Positions 48,362 through 57,178 of a stretch of 64,000 nt of DNA are shown in pieces. The position numbers were made by a program, and so were the translations under genes. This stretch comes from an uncultured Thermoanaerobaculia bacterium. Its GTDB lineage: Bacteria; Acidobacteriota; Thermoanaerobaculia; Multivoradales; Multivoraceae. Positions within the stretch are counted from its first letter, which is position 1. Each line of letters opens with the position of its first letter. The stretch covers positions 1,108,720 to 1,172,719 of the forward strand of contig CATOTG010000006.1 in assembly GCA_951813015.1 (NCBI GenBank), in the 5' to 3' direction. The notes beneath the pieces were generated by a model that saw only the letters and a list, made by a program, of their open reading frames with translations, did no database searches and was not told the DNA's origin.

Positions 48362-48746
48362 GATCGAGTCTCCATGGTGAGTGTTTCCAGGAGCGAGCGG
48401 TGGCAGGCAGCGTACCGGAGATCGCGCGCAGCGCACGCCGCCGGGCCAAGGAGCAGATTCCCGAAGATGGCGCCGCGGGTGCGACCGTTAGCGGCGCCGC
48501 GCGGAGGACGAGCGGCTGGCCGCTCAGTTGGAGCGCTTCGCCCGCCAACTCAGTTGAACCGGGCTTCGACTCTGTTGCGCAGACGCTCCGGGGCCGCCTG
48601 GCGGCCGAACATCCTGCGGAATCCCGGCGGATCCGTCGCGAGCCGGTTGCGTGGTGGCGTGGCGGAGAGACCCGTGGTTCGTTGCTTCGCTCTCCTCTGG
48701 CGGTTCGAGGGACGTGCACGCGCGGCGCGATACGATGCTATGCCCG
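48362..48746. other. Divergent gap with no recognised gene
   Basis: 385 bp between the starts of a sulfatase (minus) and an S9 peptidase (plus). Open frames here are arginine- and proline-rich shadows in all directions. A weak inverted pair AGTTGG/CCAACT with a 13-base spacer occurs near 48527-48551. Promoters for both flanking genes must lie here but I cannot point to them. Confidence 0.4.
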
Positions 48747-50852
48747 ATGAAGCACAATCTGACGCGGCGCCTGGGCGGCGGCCCCTGGCCACGCCCCCTG
48801 CTTTTCCTGGCAGCCGCACTTGCCGCCGTCGCCGGCTTTGCCGAGGACAAGCGGCCGATGACCATCGTCGAGCTGATCGACGTGCCGGGGGTGGGCAGTC
48901 CACGAATCTCCCCGGACGGCGCCCAGCTCCTCTACACCCGCTCCGACACGGACTGGAAGAAGAACGGTCGCACGACCCACATTCGTCGCATCGAGATGGA
49001 CGGCGCCGGAGACGTTCGGCTGACCTACGGCGAGAAGGGGGAACGGAGCCCGCGCTGGTCGCCGGACGGGAGCTTCGTGGCCTTCCTCGCGAACCGGGGC
49101 GAGGAGGACTTCACGCAGATCCATCTTCTGCCGAACGGTGGTGGGGAAGCCGCTGCGTTGACGAGCCACGAGAGTTCGGTTCAGAGCTTCGAGTTCTCCC
49201 CGGACGGCGAGCACATCTTCTTCCTCGCTGCGGATCCGAAGACTGCCGAGGAGAAGAAGAAGGAGGAACTGAAGGACGACGTCTTCGCCTTCGACGAGGA
49301 CTACAAGCAGCGCCACCTGTTCCGCATCGCCTGGACGGGCGACGACCGGGGCGAGGAAGAGCGGATCACCGAGGGCGACTTCTCGGTCGTCGGGTTTCGC
49401 ATCGCGGCGGACGGCGCCCGGATCGCGCACCACCGGGCGCCCTCGCCGCTCTTCGACAATCGGGACGAGGGCGAGGTCTGGATCATGGATGCCGACGGCG
49501 GCAATGCTCTGCAGCTCACCGACAACACGGTGAGCGAGTCCGGCGCCGAGCTGTCGCCGGACGGACAGCGGGTCATGTTCGTTTCCAACTCCAGCGCCGA
49601 CCTGGAGACGTACTTCAACACGAACATCTTCGTCGTGCCGGCCGGCGGTGGAGCGCACCGCCTGCTCTACGAGGGCATGCCGCACGAGGTGAACGGCGCC
49701 CGCTGGGCGGACGACGGCACGATCTGTTTCACCGCGAACACCGGGATTCGCAGCCAGCTCTTCCATGCCGCCGTGGACGACGCTCAGCCTGTGGCCCTGA
49801 CCGAAGGCGACCACGCGCTGGGTTCGTGGGCCTGGTCGAAGGCCACGGGCCAGCACGCCTTCACGATGAACCGCCGGGAAAGCCCGGGGGACATCCATGT
49901 GATGCCGGCCGAGGGCGGGACTCCCGTCAAGGTGACCTCCGTCTTCGACTACCTCGACGAGACCTTCCTGCTGCCCCGGCAGGAGGCGATCCGCTGGCCG
50001 GGCGAGGACGGCGTCGAAGTGGAGGGCCTCCTCTACTACCCGCTCGACTACGAGGAAGGGAACCGTTACCCGATCGTCGTCCAGACGCACGGTGGACCGG
50101 CGGCCTCGGACAAGTTCGGATTCGGCCGCTGGTCGAACTACGTCCAGGTGCTGGCCGCCCGCGGCTACTTCGTCTTCAAACCGAACTACCGGGGCAGCAC
50201 CGGCTACGGCGACTTGTTCCTGCGCGACATGGTCGGCCACTACTTCCACCAGGCGCACCTCGACGTGATGACCGGGGTCGACCACCTGATCGAACGCGGA
50301 CTCGTCGACGGCGACCGGATGGCCAAGATGGGCTGGAGCGGCGGCGGTCACATGACGAACAAGATCATCACCCACACGGACCGCTTCAAGGCGGCGTCCT
50401 CAGGCGCCGGCGCGGTGAACTGGATCTCGATGTACGGCCAGAGTGACGTGCGGACCTACCGCACTCCCTGGTTCGGCGGGACGCCCTGGCAGGAGGACGC
50501 TCCGATTGGCGTCTACTGGGAGAACTCGCCGCTCAGGGACATCTACAAGGTGACGACGCCGACGATCGTTCTGGTCGGCGAGAACGACGTCCGGGTGCCG
50601 CCGCCCCAGTCGGTCGAGCTCTACCGGGCGTTGAAGGCGAACGGAGTGGAGACCCATCTCTACATCGCGCCGCGCGAGCCCCACGGCTGGGGCGAACTCC
50701 GCCATGCGCTGTTCAAGGTGAACGTGGAGATCGACTGGTTCGAGCGCCACGTCCGGGGTATCGAGTACGAGTGGGAGACGGCTCCCGGGTCGGACGAGGA
50801 CGAGGACACCGAGGACACCGAGGACACCGGCCTGCCGTCGTCGCCGGGATAA
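48747..50852 (+). CDS. S9-family prolyl oligopeptidase-like peptidase
   Basis: A 701-residue secreted serine peptidase. After a signal peptide (about 1-31, ending AGFAED) come WD40/TolB-like propeller repeats (SPRISPDGAQLLYT, SPRWSPDGSFVAFL, GAELSPDGQRVMFV). The C-terminal alpha/beta hydrolase domain carries S531 (GWSGGG), D614 (GENDVRV) and H646 (REPHGW), the S9 triad. It probably releases di- or oligopeptides in the periplasm. The extreme C-terminus is an acidic Asp/Glu/Thr repeat. The ATG at 48747 is preferred; 48735 is an alternative four codons upstream. Confidence 0.92.
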   Translation: MKHNLTRRLGGGPWPRPLLFLAAALAAVAGFAEDKRPMTIVELIDVPGVGSPRISPDGAQLLYTRSDTDWKKNGRTTHIRRIEMDGAGDVRLTYGEKGERSPRWSPDGSFVAFLANRGEEDFTQIHLLPNGGGEAAALTSHESSVQSFEFSPDGEHIFFLAADPKTAEEKKKEELKDDVFAFDEDYKQRHLFRIAWTGDDRGEEERITEGDFSVVGFRIAADGARIAHHRAPSPLFDNRDEGEVWIMDADGGNALQLTDNTVSESGAELSPDGQRVMFVSNSSADLETYFNTNIFVVPAGGGAHRLLYEGMPHEVNGARWADDGTICFTANTGIRSQLFHAAVDDAQPVALTEGDHALGSWAWSKATGQHAFTMNRRESPGDIHVMPAEGGTPVKVTSVFDYLDETFLLPRQEAIRWPGEDGVEVEGLLYYPLDYEEGNRYPIVVQTHGGPAASDKFGFGRWSNYVQVLAARGYFVFKPNYRGSTGYGDLFLRDMVGHYFHQAHLDVMTGVDHLIERGLVDGDRMAKMGWSGGGHMTNKIITHTDRFKAASSGAGAVNWISMYGQSDVRTYRTPWFGGTPWQEDAPIGVYWENSPLRDIYKVTTPTIVLVGENDVRVPPPQSVELYRALKANGVETHLYIAPREPHGWGELRHALFKVNVEIDWFERHVRGIEYEWETAPGSDEDEDTEDTEDTGLPSSPG
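50802..50828. repeat. 9-bp tandem repeat (three copies) in S9 peptidase gene
   Basis: GAGGACACC is repeated three times head to tail at the very end of the peptidase gene, encoding EDT-EDT-EDT after an acidic DEDE run. The unit length is a multiple of three, so copy-number change would keep the frame. It may vary between strains. Confidence 0.85.
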
Positions 50853-51065
50853 TCGGCCTCGCGCTGTTCTGGCAGTGGTTCTGCGTGAGCTCGCTCTACC
50901 TCGTGAGCTTCTGCATCCCAGGCGGACACCGGGCTCTCAGCAGGCTGGACCGATTCGTCAGGGTGTGGAACCCCCAACACGCTGTGGGTCCTCATCCCGA
51001 TGTTCGGACTGGACGTCTCGATCCGCCTGATCCTCGACGGGACGTACGCGGCGCTCGGCCGCTGA
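50830..51065 (+). pseudogene. Degraded small membrane-protein gene
   Basis: The 215 bp between the S9 peptidase and the cytochrome gene hold two protein-like stretches in different plus-strand frames. The first reads VVAGIIGLALFWQWFCVSSL and YLVSF, a hydrophobic helix. The second, one frame over, reads TPNTLWVLIPMFGLDVSI and LILDGTYAALGR before a stop at 51063-51065. Together they look like one small membrane protein broken by a frameshift. No start codon or ribosome site is evident. The assignment is tentative. Confidence 0.35.
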
Positions 51066-51067
51066 GG

Positions 51068-52432
51068 TCAGCCGCCGCTGGTCTCGGCCGCTGCCGCTGC
51101 TGCCGCTTCCCTCTGCTTGCGACGGAACTCGCGCACTTGCTCCATCTGCTGCTTCAGCGCGTCGGGCACGATGAAGGTGGGCATGTTCGTCTGCTGCGTT
51201 CTGTCGCTGAAGGTGTAGTGGATGAAGCCGACCATCATCTCGTCGGTCGTCGCTTCGCCCCAGGTCACGTTCGACGTCGGATCGGGGTTCGCCAGGTTGT
51301 CGGTTGAGTTGTCGAACTTCGCGTCGACGCGGATCGTCGTGCCCGCCGGGATGACCCTGGGCGCCGTCGGCGTGTAGGTGAGCTGCCAGTTGAAGTCGTA
51401 GTTCGGCACGTCCAGCAGGACTTCCTTCCGGCCGTCCGGGTACTCGGCCGTGAACGTCATCGCCTTGCCCCGCAGGTGCATGTGAGGCGTGAAGTCGAAG
51501 AGCACGGCCTCGTGTTCGGTGGTGAACGACGACCAGGAGTGGTAGTCGCTCTCGCCGGCCGGGATGTTCAGGGTCGGGTCGACCAGCCACAGGGTCTCGA
51601 CCACGTTCTCGGGCTTCTCGTCGTGGAAGTAGAGGCCCATCGTCGTCTGGTCGGCGCCGCCGGTGCCGGGTCCCGGGGTCTTGTGGTAGTGCATCTGGAA
51701 GAACAGCGTGCTGTTCGGCGGCATGCGCATTCCGTGGCCTTCGGCGAACTGGAGCGGCGCGACGCCGGGTCCCCATCCGCCGAGGAAGGTGAGGTCCAGG
51801 GTCCCGGTCGCGCTCTGCACGCCCGCGAGCGTGGCGTCGGGTGGCGCGAGGTACGTCAACTGGTGATGTACCGCTTCGACGAAACCGGGGTGGATCTCGA
51901 TTGCCCGAATCCAGCGTTCCTCGTCGACCGGGTTGTCCACCTGGAGCCACTCGTAGTGATCCTCGATGTCATCGGAGACGTGGTACTCCGGGGCCGTGTA
52001 GACGAGGTCAGGCGGTCCGAGCTTCCACTCCGAAGAGAAGTCGGGCGGCTCTGGCGCCTGTGCGAGGTCGCCGGCCGGTGCGCCCGCGGCCACCCAGCGG
52101 TTCAGCGTCTCGATCTCGGCGTCAGAGAGGCTGGGGTCTTCCACGAACTCGCCGTGCTCCGGGTTCGCGAACCACGGCGGCATCGTTCGGTCGGTCGTGA
52201 CCTTGCGGATCGACTTCGCCCAGGGGCGCGTCTCGTCGTAGGTCAGGAGCGACATGGGCGCTGTCTGTCCGGGCCGGTGGCAACTTGCGCAGTTCGCGTG
52301 GAGGATGGGTGCTATGTGGTCCGCCCAGGTGACCTCGGCGGGGTCCGCGTTGTTGGCCGGCGGTGCGGCGGCGAGGGCGGCACTCGCGATGAGCGCGAGG
52401 CTGGCAATGAGGACGGTGAGACGGGACTTCAT
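51068..52432 (-). CDS. Exported cytochrome c / copper monooxygenase-like protein
   Basis: A 454-residue exported protein with a signal peptide (1-22). The N-terminal part is a one-haem cytochrome c domain (C48-A-S-C51-H52). The remainder resembles the copper type II, ascorbate-dependent monooxygenase fold (peptidylglycine hydroxylase-like): histidine clusters appear as EAVHHQLTYL, FFQMHYHKTP and FTPHMHLRGKAM, which fit copper-ligand spacing in that superfamily. Such fusions are seen in Acidobacteriota and planctomycetes; substrates are unknown. It ends in an alanine-rich tail (REAAAAAAAETSGG). Confidence 0.75.
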   Translation of the reverse strand: MKSRLTVLIASLALIASAALAAAPPANNADPAEVTWADHIAPILHANCASCHRPGQTAPMSLLTYDETRPWAKSIRKVTTDRTMPPWFANPEHGEFVEDPSLSDAEIETLNRWVAAGAPAGDLAQAPEPPDFSSEWKLGPPDLVYTAPEYHVSDDIEDHYEWLQVDNPVDEERWIRAIEIHPGFVEAVHHQLTYLAPPDATLAGVQSATGTLDLTFLGGWGPGVAPLQFAEGHGMRMPPNSTLFFQMHYHKTPGPGTGGADQTTMGLYFHDEKPENVVETLWLVDPTLNIPAGESDYHSWSSFTTEHEAVLFDFTPHMHLRGKAMTFTAEYPDGRKEVLLDVPNYDFNWQLTYTPTAPRVIPAGTTIRVDAKFDNSTDNLANPDPTSNVTWGEATTDEMMVGFIHYTFSDRTQQTNMPTFIVPDALKQQMEQVREFRRKQREAAAAAAAETSGG

Positions 52433-52500
52433 CAGGTTCTCCTTGGGCGAATCGGAGTCCGTGTGGAGGCGAGTGTAGCCGGGTCGTCGGGTGCACGGAT

Positions 52501-52520
52501 GGCACGCCGGTGCGCCCGGT
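52501..52520. repeat. Partial GC-rich repeat copy
   Basis: GGCACGCCGGTGCGCCCGGT in the 106-bp gap before the cytochrome gene resembles the shared tail (GACGCCGGCGCACCCGGT) of the repeat family found downstream of rplQ and inside the DUF1553 gene. It is short, so chance similarity in a G+C-rich genome is possible. Confidence 0.35.
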
Positions 52521-52538
52521 GCGGAGTGCGAGGTTCGA

Positions 52539-53465
52539 TCAATCGAACGCGCTCAAGACCTCGTCGTCGATCTGCTGCCAGGCCTCCGGCCGGTTGCCGA
52601 CGCCGCAGAGGACGATCTCTTCGGCGCCGGCTTCGAGGTACTGGTGCAGCAGGTCCTGAACGCAGGAAGCGGTGCCCCAGCAATACCAGGGTTGTCCGGG
52701 TGACTTCGCGGCTTCCTTGTCGTTCGCGAAGAGCCGAAAGGGCAGGCCGACCGTTCTCTTGATCTCCGCCGGGTCGCGGCCGGCGTCCTCGCAGTGGCGG
52801 TCGAGAACCTTCTGCTTGTGCCGGAAGACATCGACTCCGGCCGGGTGCCAGAAGTCCAGATTGCTGATGTCGCCGTAGCGGGCGCAGGTGCGGAGCGTCC
52901 GCTTCTCGCCGTTGCCGCCGATCAGGATGGGGATGTTGGCCGTCCGGGTGGACCGCGGCCGGGTCGAACCCGGCGCCAGCGGCGCCTCGTCCAGGCGGTA
53001 GTGGTTGCCCTCGAACGTGACCTTCTCGCCCTCCTCCGCCGTGAACAGGAGGCGGATGAGCTGAGCCGCTTCCTCCAGGCGGTCGGAGCGCTCGCGAAGG
53101 GAGGGGAAGTCCCAGCCGTAGGCCTCATGTTCGCGCTCGAACCAGGCGGCGCCGATCCCCAGCTCCATGCGTCCGCCGCTGATGTGGTCGACGCTGGCGC
53201 AGATCTTCGCGAGCAGGGCCGGATTCCGGTAGGTGACGCCGCAGGCGAGCGTGCCGAGGCGGACCCGCTCGGTCAGCACTGCCGCCGCGGTGATCAGGGT
53301 CCACACCTCAAGGGCCGACAGGTGTTCGTCGTTGGGAGCGGCCGGCGGCAGGAAGTGGTCCGAGAACCACAGGCTGCTCCAGGCGCCGTTCTCGATCGCA
53401 TGGACTGTGGCCTCGGTTTCGGACCACGGCACGCGGTAGCTGCTGAGCTGGGCGCCGAATTCCAT
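52539..53465 (-). CDS. LLM-class flavin/F420-dependent oxidoreductase
   Basis: A 308-residue TIM-barrel enzyme of the luciferase-like monooxygenase superfamily. Features: the opening MEFGAQLSSYRVPWSETEAT, SLWFSDHFLP, TERVRLGTLACGVTYRNPAL, SGGRMELGIGAAWFEREHEAYG and PILIGGNGEKRTLR. These match the group usually annotated as F420-dependent rather than FMN luciferases; the cofactor cannot be proven here. It is divergent from the MFS transporter (53 bp between starts). Substrate unknown. Confidence 0.85.
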   Translation of the reverse strand: MEFGAQLSSYRVPWSETEATVHAIENGAWSSLWFSDHFLPPAAPNDEHLSALEVWTLITAAAVLTERVRLGTLACGVTYRNPALLAKICASVDHISGGRMELGIGAAWFEREHEAYGWDFPSLRERSDRLEEAAQLIRLLFTAEEGEKVTFEGNHYRLDEAPLAPGSTRPRSTRTANIPILIGGNGEKRTLRTCARYGDISNLDFWHPAGVDVFRHKQKVLDRHCEDAGRDPAEIKRTVGLPFRLFANDKEAAKSPGQPWYCWGTASCVQDLLHQYLEAGAEEIVLCGVGNRPEAWQQIDDEVLSAFD

Positions 53466-53518
53466 GGGGCCGAAGCTACCTCAACTGGTACGCTGTTCCA
53501 AGTTCGTGACGCGCAGCG

Positions 53519-55108
53519 ATGGCAGACGACATCCAGCCTCAGACGGCCGCCGAGTCGCCCGGCCGCCGGCGCCCCGACCGTCGGCGAATCGTGCCGTTGC
53601 GCACCAAGCTCGCCTTCTCCTCCGGCGCCTTTCAGCAGGGGATGGTGGTTGCCGCCCGCATCACCACCCTGATCTTCTACAACCAGGTCCTTGGAGTGTC
53701 GGCGGCGCTGTGCGGCGTCGCCTACCTGGTCGCGAGCATCGTCGACGCGGTCTCCGATCCGCTGGTCGGGGCGATCTCCGACCGCTTCCAAAGCCGATGG
53801 GGGCGTCGCCACCCGTTGATGCTGATGTCGGCCCTCCCGATCACGGTCTCGTTCTACTTCCTGTATCAGCCCGTCTCGGGACTGGGGGAGGGCAGCCTCT
53901 TCGTGTGGCTGCTCTGCTTCCTCGTCCTGCTCCGCATCGCCACGTCCCTCTTCAACATCCCGCGCGACGCGCTGGGCGCGGAGCTCACGGACGACTACCA
54001 CGAACGGACCTCGGTCTTCGGCTGGTACAACGTCTTCGCCACGGGCGCCGCGGTCGGGCTGAGTCTGCTGGTCCTCAACGTGGTCTTTCCGTCCACGCCG
54101 GAGTTCGGCAGCGGTTTTCTCGACCCGAGCCGGTACGTCATCCTGGCCGGGTTCGGCGCCGTCGTGGTTCTCGCGGCCGTTCTGGCGTCGACCTTCGGCA
54201 CGGTCGACCAGATTCCACATCTGCACCCGACCGCGCGCCGGCGCTTCAGCATCCGCGACCACCACGACGAGCTGCGGCAGCTCTTCGCGAATCGTTCTTT
54301 CCTGTCGGTGACCGTCTCCTGGCTGACCATCGCCGCGGCCCAGGGCGTGCTGGACATGGTCAGCGCCTACACCTGGATCTGGGTCTACGACCTGTCGACC
54401 GAACAGTTCTCGGTCCTGGCCTTCGCCAAGATCCCCGGGATCTTCGTCGCCCTGCCGCTCGCCGCCTGGATGACGCGCCGCTTCGACAAGAAGCCGACCG
54501 TGATCATCACCAGCACGGTCTCGGCCATCCTGGTGGCCTTTCCGCATGTACTGCGCCTGGCGGGTCTGTTCCCCGGGAACGAATCGCCGCTGCTGCTGCC
54601 TCTGCTCTTCGGGCCGTTGTTCATCGGCTATGCCCTGGTGACGGTGATGGCCATCGTGGTCGATTCCCAGTTGGTCGACATCGCGGACGACCACGAACTC
54701 CGGACCGGCAGCCGGGCCGAGGGCACGATCTTTTCGGTTCGGGAGTTCGCGATGAAGGCGACGGAAGGGTTCGGCGGTCTGATCGGAGGCTTCGGACTGG
54801 AGCTGATCCGGTTCCCGGCGAACGCGGAACTGGAGGGAGTGTCGGAGGGCACTCTCACCGGCCTGCTGGTGATGAGCGGGCCGCTCTGCCTCGTGATCTA
54901 CGGCGTCGGCATCCTGTTCATGACGATGTACCGCCTGAACGCCGGCAGGCATGAGGAGATCCTGACCGTGCTGGAAGCGCGGCGCGCGGCGCGTGCGACG
55001 GGGATTCGCGGCGCAGGATGGTCGCCGCTTCGCGGTGCGTCTTCTCCGGAAGCCGGCGAGGCCGCCGGCGCAGCCGGTTCTGCGGCGCAGGCGCCTGGCG
55101 GCGGATGA
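53519..55108 (+). CDS. MFS transporter, GPH-type sugar:cation symporter
   Basis: A 529-residue transporter with about 12 membrane helices. It has the features of the glycoside-pentoside-hexuronide branch: DAVSDPLVGAISDRFQSRWGRRHPLML in the first cytoplasmic loop and FNIPRDALGAELTDDYHERTS. It probably imports glycosides or oligosaccharides with a cation. The last 35 or so residues (GWSPLRGASSPEAGEAAGAA and on) are a low-complexity tail encoded by a dispersed repeat. It overlaps the PhyH gene by four bases. Confidence 0.88.
   Translation: MADDIQPQTAAESPGRRRPDRRRIVPLRTKLAFSSGAFQQGMVVAARITTLIFYNQVLGVSAALCGVAYLVASIVDAVSDPLVGAISDRFQSRWGRRHPLMLMSALPITVSFYFLYQPVSGLGEGSLFVWLLCFLVLLRIATSLFNIPRDALGAELTDDYHERTSVFGWYNVFATGAAVGLSLLVLNVVFPSTPEFGSGFLDPSRYVILAGFGAVVVLAAVLASTFGTVDQIPHLHPTARRRFSIRDHHDELRQLFANRSFLSVTVSWLTIAAAQGVLDMVSAYTWIWVYDLSTEQFSVLAFAKIPGIFVALPLAAWMTRRFDKKPTVIITSTVSAILVAFPHVLRLAGLFPGNESPLLLPLLFGPLFIGYALVTVMAIVVDSQLVDIADDHELRTGSRAEGTIFSVREFAMKATEGFGGLIGGFGLELIRFPANAELEGVSEGTLTGLLVMSGPLCLVIYGVGILFMTMYRLNAGRHEEILTVLEARRAARATGIRGAGWSPLRGASSPEAGEAAGAAGSAAQAPGGG
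55019..55088. repeat. GC-rich repeat module A in MFS 3' end (copy 4)
   Basis: A 70-nt block aligns with 43333-43401 across its whole length. In the plus frame the two copies encode similar peptides: SPLRGASSPEAGEAAGA here and SPLRGASSSEAGGDAGA there. Here it is sense to the host and forms the transporter's C-terminal tail; in the other locus it is antisense. This supports a mobile or recombining DNA element rather than shared ancestry of the two genes. Confidence 0.7.
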
Positions 55109-55722
55109 GCCTGAAGCAACTCAAGCGGGACTTCGGTCGAGACGGCTACGTCGTCCTCCGGGGCTTTCTTTCGCCAGAAGAAGTCGAGGAACTGCGCGCT
55201 CACACCGAGCGTTGCCTGAGGGAGGTCGAGACGGGGGACGAGTATCCGGGCGTTGCCAAGGACCTGAACCGGATCGATCCCTGGTTCGAGAATCAACTCC
55301 AGCGCGGCAAGCAAAGGGATCTGATCTCCGCCCTGCTGGAGGCCGATGTGGCGCCGGCGTCGGTCGGCTGGTTCGCACGGCTGCCCGGGGAGACCTCCGG
55401 GATCAGGCCTCACCTGGATGCCGTCGGGCGCCGGCAAGAGGGCGCGACGATGTGGATCGCCCTCGACCGGGCGGACAGAGGCAACGGCTGTCTCTACTAC
55501 GCCAAGGGCACGCACCGGCGGAACCTGCCGGCTCGCGTCGGCCTTCCCGGCTTCAGTGCCGAGTCCGAGGAGGCGGTGGCGGTCGAGGTCGAGCCGGGAG
55601 ACGCCACGATTCACAGCTCGCTGACGGTGCACTGGTCGGAAGCGAACCGCAGCCGGCGTTCTCGCCAGGCGATTACCTACTTCTACTGGGCGGCCTCGTC
55701 CGCCGGAGGAACCGACGGATGA
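55105..55722 (+). CDS. Phytanoyl-CoA dioxygenase family protein
   Basis: A 205-residue Fe(II)/2-oxoglutarate dioxygenase. The ATG at 55105 overlaps the MFS stop (ATGA), and the protein opens LKRDFGRDGYVVLRGFLSPEE, the family's start. The facial triad is visible: H103-x-D105 (RPHLDAVG) and H176 (LTVHWSEANRS), followed by an arginine-rich strand for 2-oxoglutarate binding (SRRSRQAI). It probably hydroxylates a small molecule imported or processed by neighbours. It overlaps the next gene by four bases. Confidence 0.88.
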   Translation: MSLKQLKRDFGRDGYVVLRGFLSPEEVEELRAHTERCLREVETGDEYPGVAKDLNRIDPWFENQLQRGKQRDLISALLEADVAPASVGWFARLPGETSGIRPHLDAVGRRQEGATMWIALDRADRGNGCLYYAKGTHRRNLPARVGLPGFSAESEEAVAVEVEPGDATIHSSLTVHWSEANRSRRSRQAITYFYWAASSAGGTDG

Positions 55723-56996
55723 TCGAGACCAGAACCAGAGCCTGCTTCAGAACCACTGTCGTGGCGGTGGCCGTGGCCGCCACCGCCTGGACCGCGCTGC
55801 CCGCGGAGGAGATCCCTGTCGCTTCGCCGGAAGAGGTGGGGATGTCCAGCGAGCGCCTGCTCGAGATCGACGCCGCAGTGAAGCGGCACATCGACGCCGG
55901 CGAGATTCAGGGCGCGGTCACGGTCGTGGCCCGGCGCGGGAAGGTCGTCCATTTCGAGGCGTACGGCCTGATGGACGTCGACCGGGGTCTGCCGATGGAG
56001 AAGGACTCGATCTTCCGCATGGCCTCCTCGTCCAAACCCGTGCTCGGGGTGGCGGCGATGATGATGATCGAGGAGGGCCTCTTCGACCCGGCGGACGAGG
56101 TTGCGCAGTACCTGCCCGAGTTCGCCGACATGCAGGTTGCCGTGCTCAAGGAGCCGGCGGACGAGGATGTCAGTCCGGCGTTCGCGGCGCCGGGGCAGGC
56201 GCCGGAACACCGCCTCGTGCCGGCGAAGCGGCGGATCACCATCCATGACCTGCTGACGCACACCTCCGGGCTCGGCAGCTACGGCCTGGGCACGGCGGTT
56301 GCCGGCCTCCCCGAGCTCGGGCCGGAGGACACCCTGGCGACGCGCGTGCCGCAGTACGCGAGCATGCCGCTCGACTTTCAACCGGGCTCGCAGTGGGGTT
56401 ACAGCCCGCGCATCGGACACGACGTGGTTGCCCGCATCGTCGAGATCGTTTCGGGTACGCCCTACGACGAGTTCCTTCGCCAGCGGATCTTCGAGCCGCT
56501 CGGCATGGCCGACACCCACTTCTTCCTGCCACCGGAGAAGGAGCCCCGGCGGGTCGTGATTCACGGTCTCGACGGGAAGTCGAAGGGCTGGGACAAGCCG
56601 AGCCGCTACCCCTCGGCCTCCGGCGGACTCTCCAGCACCGCGGACGACTACCTCCGCTTCGAGCAGATGCTCGCGAACGGCGGCGAGTTGTTCGGGAACC
56701 GCATCCTGAGCGCAGAGTCGGTTGCCCGGATGACGAGCAACCAGGTGGGCGACCTGTATGGCGGCAAGGGCAAGCAGCCGGGCTCGGGGTTCGGCTACGC
56801 CGTGTCCGTCCTGCTCGACCCGGTTGCCGCGAAGAGTGCGCGCGGCAAGGGCTCCTTCGGCTGGGGCGGTGCGTTCGGGACGGTGTCCTGGACCGATCCG
56901 GCGAACGAGATCACTGCGGTTCTGATGGTCCAGCAGGGCAGCAAGGGCATGTCGGAAGACTTCGAGAACGTCATTCGGGCCGCGCTCCTCGACTGA
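55719..56996 (+). CDS. Exported serine hydrolase (beta-lactamase/esterase family)
   Basis: A 425-residue penicillin-binding-fold hydrolase of the class C beta-lactamase/esterase family. A signal peptide (about 1-29) precedes the catalytic domain. The S-x-x-K motif is S103-S-S-K106 (MASSSKPVLG); the Y-x-x motif is probably GYSPRIGHD, and GWGGAFG near the end takes the place of K-T-G. DLLTHTSGLGSYG is a typical family segment. These proteins are esterases or peptidases more often than true beta-lactamases. Its start overlaps the PhyH stop by four bases, completing a three-gene operon. Confidence 0.88.
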   Translation: MIETRTRACFRTTVVAVAVAATAWTALPAEEIPVASPEEVGMSSERLLEIDAAVKRHIDAGEIQGAVTVVARRGKVVHFEAYGLMDVDRGLPMEKDSIFRMASSSKPVLGVAAMMMIEEGLFDPADEVAQYLPEFADMQVAVLKEPADEDVSPAFAAPGQAPEHRLVPAKRRITIHDLLTHTSGLGSYGLGTAVAGLPELGPEDTLATRVPQYASMPLDFQPGSQWGYSPRIGHDVVARIVEIVSGTPYDEFLRQRIFEPLGMADTHFFLPPEKEPRRVVIHGLDGKSKGWDKPSRYPSASGGLSSTADDYLRFEQMLANGGELFGNRILSAESVARMTSNQVGDLYGGKGKQPGSGFGYAVSVLLDPVAAKSARGKGSFGWGGAFGTVSWTDPANEITAVLMVQQGSKGMSEDFENVIRAALLD

Positions 56997-57178
56997 CGCG
57001 GCCGCGTCGGCGGCGTCAGCCGCAAGGCGTCCGAACGAGCGCACTTGCGCCAGACGGATGTCGGCAGCAGCAGCGACTCTTCGATCCTCCCGGGCACCTT
57101 GGTTCAGCCTGAACGCCCGGAACCTCGCGGCGAGCCTCTCGGCTCGCACGCGGGGGCGGCTTCCGTTTGTCGATCTAG

